From Apostichopus japonicus (lineage: Eukaryota > Echinodermata > Holothuroidea > Aspidochirotida > Stichopodidae): DNA of 64,000 bases. The stretch spans positions 1,364,001-1,428,000 of the forward strand of contig NC_092578.1 in the NCBI RefSeq assembly GCF_037975245.1, written 5' to 3'. Of this stretch, positions 58,653 through 64,000 are shown in pieces. The stretch's first letter is position 1. Every line of letters begins with the position of its first letter. Below the pieces are notes generated by a model that was not told the origin of the DNA, searched no databases, and saw nothing but the letters and a program-made list of their open reading frames with translations. Made by a program: the position numbers and the translations under genes.

Positions 58653-61600
58653 ATGGCAGCCTCCATGATCAATACATACCGCAATGGGACTGTGAGATGC
58701 AAAAGAATCATTCGATGTTTACCTCATTTTAAACATCATTTTCTGAATTCAGCGGGAGAAACCAAAGCAATGTCATATGAAATCAAGAATCAGAAGAATT
58801 ATTCTGGTAGATGTGGGGTCGTTTTTTCATTAGACAATTTGTATGGCTCCGTTTTCTGTCGCAGATTTGATACTATATATGCTGCTCTTGTTGGGCCTAA
58901 GCATAGAATTGATTCTACAAAATGTTCCTCCGCCGCAACATGTACAAGGCAAAAACATACAGCGGGACACCAGAATTTGATAGTAATTGCCATTGACTCT
59001 TGGTTGAATAAACCACTTAGACCAGGTGTTTGTGTTCGTACTCAAGGGAATGGATGTAAATGTCTGTCGAATTTTGATCAACAGCCCAATTCAAAAACCA
59101 CTAGCAACAGAAGTGGAAATACCTTAAAAGTTATAGGTAAGGATCATGCAACCTAACTTTAATAGAGTATCCAGCATTGAAGGGTTAATTTAATTCATTT
59201 TATACCAATCTTAATGACACATTTGTGTAGAAAGTGTGTTATTACTGACAAAGGTTGCTTTTACTCATGAACAAATTAGGCTAATAATTGTACTGTATCA
59301 AATGTTAGTAACTAATGTTTATACAATTAAATGAGTGAAGATGATTGTTGAGTGGAAAATATGAGTTCAAATCCCCTCAAGTAAGTTTATTTTAGACATA
59401 ATAGTGAAATGTGCAGCTGCAAGCTACTGTATGCAGTTAGAATTTGGACTATAGGTCATGTGTTTGGTTTGAAAAATCCTGTCTTGAATATTTATTTTCT
59501 CAACTTCCTTTTAATGCTTACACTTATTTTCCATTTAACAAAGCTTTGAATCACTTCTACAGAACCCTAGCTCAATATTCCTTTACTGCACTATTTCTAA
59601 GAAGATCTACTCATTTGTAAATTTTCTGTACATTTGTACCTTCAGGTATTGGCCCAGTTTTCATTGAAAATAACTTATAATAGGACATATAAATGATGTC
59701 CTTTCATTTTGCTCATCATATGCTGCTTCTATTCTTTGTATTCTGTGCAGACAGTAAATTGTTTCCTAATCATGAACAATTACACAGGATGGCAGTTGAT
59801 GTTTTCATTATCCCTACTAATAAAGTAACATATTTAGGTTTTTATTCTTCTATATATATTGATTTTCAGGGATATTTGCTGCATTATTTTTCAAAAAGGA
59901 AAAAGAAGAAGAAAGTGTCGAATCACTAGTTGCAAAAGCTGTAGCATCTGAGCAGAAAGGACACATGGATAAAGCTGAGGACTTTTATCATCTAGCAATT
60001 GAGTTGGCAAAACAAGAAAACAGAACTGATAAAGTAGTCTACATTTATGATATGGTATGTTTTTCTATTTATTTTCTTTTAAGGTCCTATGGACTGAAGA
60101 AAAAATATTGTGTGTGTGTTTTACTGTGCTATTTTGACCGACTGAATCAACACTGTTCACTTTGTTAATATATGATGGTATCATTTCTTTCCCCAGACAT
60201 CAGGGTAAATGTAAATGATAAAACTTTTGGTAGTCATAGTAAATATAACTTAGCAATACAATACCTGCTTCATTTTGCTTTAAACTTTAGTCCCATGGTA
60301 CAAAGAGCCCAGTAAAACCAACTTTACTGATTTACTTGATCAACTTTCATAACTTTGATACCAAGATAGATATCAAACACATAAGCCCTCATTTTCTATG
60401 CTTATTCATATTGTACATACACTACATTTAATTCTTTTATTTTATTTACCTTCAGATGGCAAATTTCAACCTGAAAATCAGCAAGTATTTGAAAGCAGAG
60501 CAGCTCTTTAAAGAAACTATTAAGCTACTTCTGGAGGCAGGGTTCAAGCAGCATGACCCCGCAGTCCTTGAAATATCTCTTAAACTAGCTGGTATATACG
60601 ATCTACAGTACAGGTATAGTACAACAGTGTTCATTTTAATTTTGCTTTTCATAACCAGATCACAAAATTGATGCAAACTGGTATCTAAACTACTTCTTGA
60701 GGCAGGCTTACCCAAGCACGACCTAGTCGTCCTTGAGATATCTCTTAAACTAGGGAGTATATATATATGATCTTTTTGTCTGTTTACGAACTGGCATGCA
60801 ATAATATAAAGTGAAGCGGTGTTTTGAAAGTATGGTGATGTACGTTGGTGGCAAAATGATACTGTTAATTTGTGGTTAAGAAGCCATGATTTCCTTATTA
60901 TTAATGTGCTTGAATATTCATCAGAGAGTCTGCCCAATCATGTTTTAATTAATGCAGATTTGTTTTAGTTAAATCAGGGGTGGGCATGAAATTGATTTTG
61001 TTGATTACAGCAATAGTTGTACCCAATCTCCCGGGTTGCAACATTTGGGTTGTACTTACTGTGGTGCAAATATTAAAATGTTACATAATATTGGAAGTCA
61101 TAAATTTATTAGAAAAATTGTACATTTGTATTGTTGACCTGTTATGATGAATACTCTATCACAATTAGGCCCTGAGCTTAAACTCCCAAAGGTATACATG
61201 TTTCATGTTTTTCTTGCTAAAATGATTCTGGTACTATTATAGTAGGGGCAGCAGATACTTGCCCGCAGGTTGCCATCTTTGAGTCATACTGTCAGTGTTG
61301 TAGTCACATTTTTAGTAATTATACAGAATTTGTTTTACTTGCAAGGTACACAGAGGCAGAAGCAGGATTTCAGTTTTGTCTTTCTAAAGCGGAGGAAGGT
61401 TTGAAGATATTTAAGGAGAATGGTGAGGAAGATATCGAACAGGAGATGAATCTGTACGCCATGCTCGGCGTCAGCTTGGATGCTTATGGTAAATTCATGT
61501 TGAAGAGGAAACATTATGATGTTGCAGAAGATGCTTACATCAGAGCAATCAAGATTTGTGAGAATGAGCTGGCAGATAAAGGAAAACCACATCCACAGGT

Positions 61601-63450
61601 AGGTAACACTACAGAGTGTCATGGTCGTATAGTAGAAACCGCACTTATAGTGTCACACAATATTAAAATGTGGAAATACGAACACTTGAAACCCTTGGTA
61701 GCAGAAATTCAGATATTTATGGATCCTTATGTTAGATCATGCACTTTCTATGTTACAAACGGACCAGACCAGAATAGTATCCACTTTTTTCTGGTTCCTT
61801 TACTTCCATCTGCAATTCCCTATATTTACCGTTTACTGTATTTGATACCATCTATATTTATCCTATCTTGTTCAAAATGTAAACAATGGAAGGTAGCAAA
61901 TACACTTGATTGATTGATCATGTGATGTCAACACAGATATATTTAGGAAATGTTGTAAAACAGAAGACTTGTTTTGTGCATCTATGTTAGTACTAAATAC
62001 TAAAGTGAATACTTATAGTAAACTGTTATAGCACTACAGAATGTTTGGTGAACCTTGCAGGAACAAGGAGTCAGCTCTTGGAAAACCAACCAGAAGATTT
62101 TGTCTCAAGTAGATAATGTGAAAAGCTCCTATTGAAATAGAGATTAAGTTAAAGGGAGGGAAGACTCGCGCACAAAGAAACGTCTGATGCCGGTAATCTG
62201 ACCTAGTTTTGAATGAGGTGTAACAGAAGTGTTAGACACCACCATCGATCCCAGAAAATACACACACAGCTTGCTACCTTCGGTAATTAGACACTAGTGT
62301 ACAGTCAATGCATACAGCTACGGTCAATACCCACAACACATTGTACATAGCAGCGATGGACATCTCAGGTCAAGATAAAAAATAACAAGGTATCACGTTT
62401 CATTACTGTCTGCATTTTGTAGCGACAAGATAAAAACTTCACTTGCAAGCTACGGAAATTAACTTTTTCAGAGGGCGGCACGCGGTTTGGGGCAAGTCTT
62501 CAATGCCTTTAAATATTGGTTTAACTTAACATGCTATTACATAGCAATTCACTACATTAAAGAACAGAAAGAATGAAATTAGGATTACATCATTACAGAA
62601 CAGGCGAAGGACAGAGCTTAGCTATAAATGCCAGCAATGTTTTCTTGTTTGTTTTCAATTTCTCTTATTTCTGTGTTGCAGACGGCAACTCTCCTAAACG
62701 ATCTTGGAACGGTTTATGAACAGAAGAAGAATTATAAGAAAGCTATGGAGATGGTTTGTAGAGCTGAGAAACTGGCACAGGATTCTCCAGATAATTTAGC
62801 CGTGATATTGTGCAATAAAGCTTCTTTGCTTCTCAGGAATGGTAAGAAACTGAGTAGCTGTTGATAGAAGTCTGTTTGTTGATGTGGTACTCTCTTTATA
62901 TCACTAAAAGATACAACAGAGATTCAACTACTTCTGTGCAGTCTCCTGATCTTAGTAATAACCTACTTTTCACAAGAGTGTAGAGGACGGGGAGGGGGGG
63001 GGCAGGAGGTTCATATGAGAGAAAAGGGGAAGGAAAGTGAATATCCAAATACATTGTGGTGTCAAAAACTGTTGCTTAGATTCACATTTTTATGACAGTT
63101 GTGCTGAACCAGCCATGCTGCATTTTCTCAGCTCACAGGTCTTATTCCATCTTGGGCTGACCTTTGAACCTTTGAAAGTGTCTTGGTTATTATGACTGGT
63201 GAGTGATGACATGCAATGTGTTCTACTTAGGTCTTTCTCTCTACGTTTAAATTTTATGATATTTTGTTGTTTTACTGACAAGTATCAATTATTAATCTTT
63301 CTTTTATGATCTGCAGGTGACAGAGAGGAAGCAACTGCTCTCTTTCGACGAGCATTACGATTGGCCGAAAAATCACAAGATGATGATACCATCATATTTG
63401 TACGGATTGCCATGTCCAAGCTCGCAGCTCCTCTCAGAAAAACAGATTAG
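58653..63450 (+). CDS. TTC19: TTC19 mitochondrial tetratricopeptide repeat protein, 457 aa, six exons
   Basis: Inner-membrane TPR protein that helps keep respiratory complex III working by clearing Rieske protein fragments. Exons: 58653-59136, 59870-60054, 60456-60613, 61346-61598, 62682-62841, 63317-63450; phases agree. The first exon encodes about 160 residues rich in Arg/Lys/Ser/Asn with few acids, fitting a mitochondrial presequence although longer than in human. Exon 2 starts GIFAALFFKKEKEEE, a short hydrophobic stretch matching the human LLGFF region. TPR matches include AEDFYHLAIELA, KAEQLFKETIKLLLEAG, AVLEISLKLAGIYDLQ, LGVSLDAYGKFML, PHPQTATLLNDLGTVYEQ and REEATALFRRALRLAEK. The start chosen is the first ATG in the frame (MAAS); the earlier in-frame GTG is not needed. 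Human TTC19 has 380 residues. Confidence 0.9.
60686..60772 (+). pseudogene. Decayed duplicate of TTC19 exon 3
   Basis: This intron sequence matches the 3' part of exon 3 (about 60520-60605). It still reads LLLEAG, KHD, VLEISLKL and IY in one frame, then hits TGA. The splice donor of the real exon is not kept. It is a tandem partial exon duplication within intron 3. Confidence 0.75.
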
Positions 63451-64000
63451 AATACTAAAATTAATGCCAGTGATGAAAGGAACAAAAAGAAATAAGTCGT
63501 TGGTGCAAAAAAGTCCATTATACGATTTTAGTTTCCGCTTAAGCCATTGTTGCTTACATGTACCTCAGTTGCTATGGCAACTATTTTTCAAGAATCTCAG
63601 GTAGTTTAACAATGAGATTTGTTCTCATATTATCTACATCTACTCTTCTCCAGGTGAGGAGTGTCTAGTGTACTGAGCGACAAATCAATGGTGGAGCTGC
63701 ATTAATCTGTTTGGGTCTGTGTGACTGTTATCTATTTCTCTAAAAAGACGGAAAAGAAAAAAAAGGGTTAGAATAATGATAATGGATTGGTCTACTTCAA
63801 ATGCAATACCACCAGACTCCCAGAAGGAACCAAAGTGTTAGTTTCTTGTCCTTAACATTTACCATGATATGCCTTCTAGTAGAATCTCTGCATAACTAAT
63901 CTAGTTTTTGGTCAACAGTGGTAACATTGTGACACACCTTGGCCTGTCCACCCTATATTCACCCCTCTCCACCCCCTACAGCACCCCCTCCCCCCCCCCC
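63451..64000. other. TTC19 3' flank
   Basis: TTC19 3' UTR and downstream sequence ending in a C run at the window edge. No further gene recognised. Confidence 0.4.

Overview
This window is nuclear DNA of an animal. Genes are split into many short exons with GT..AG introns, GC is low, and introns are full of MITEs, SINEs and microsatellites. The gene content and the type of hAT MITEs and tRNA-derived SINEs fit a marine invertebrate deuterostome, perhaps an echinoderm; that placement is an inference with low certainty. I built the gene models by hand from splice sites, codon phase and recalled similarity to human proteins. In the models of USP40, ASDURF, BHMT, BBS12 and TTC19, and of the transposon integrase, every exon joins in frame.

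Layout. (1) 769-17416, minus: USP40 deubiquitinase, 24 coding exons seen, 3' end beyond the left edge. (2) 18658-21095, plus: small four-exon prefoldin-like ASDURF homologue, head to head with USP40. (3) 22111-45473, minus: BHMT-type homocysteine S-methyltransferase, 7 coding exons. Its first exon carries only 13 coding bases and lies 15 kb from the second. (4) That first intron holds a stack of nested hAT MITEs and a foldback element is found in intron 2 (25.4-28.5 kb); intron 1 itself (30.3-45.5 kb) is mostly one 13,015 bp DNA transposon at 31604-44618. (5) 47564-57625, minus: BBS12, a chaperonin-like BBSome assembly factor, much longer than in vertebrates. (6) 58653-63450, plus: TTC19, a mitochondrial complex III assembly/quality factor, head to head with BBS12.

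The most notable system is the 13 kb transposon. It has TIRs starting TACGATGGCCC, a perfect 6-bp target duplication CATTAA, and long inverted arrays of a 22-bp near-palindromic repeat just inside both ends. It carries two convergent genes: a two-exon DDE integrase (D133, D192, E233) and a 587-codon protein with a HECT E3 ubiquitin ligase domain ending in the catalytic HTC motif. An unoccupied copy of the same target lies 246 bp downstream in a tandem duplicate, so the insertion and its target duplication can be read directly in this window. A 667 bp MITE in BBS12 (56178-56844) has the same kind of architecture: 6-bp duplication, TA-pyrimidine ends and inverted subterminal ~21-bp repeats.

Housekeeping genes lie in two divergent pairs (USP40/ASDURF and BBS12/TTC19) with BHMT between them. 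I see no sign that the host genes work in one pathway.
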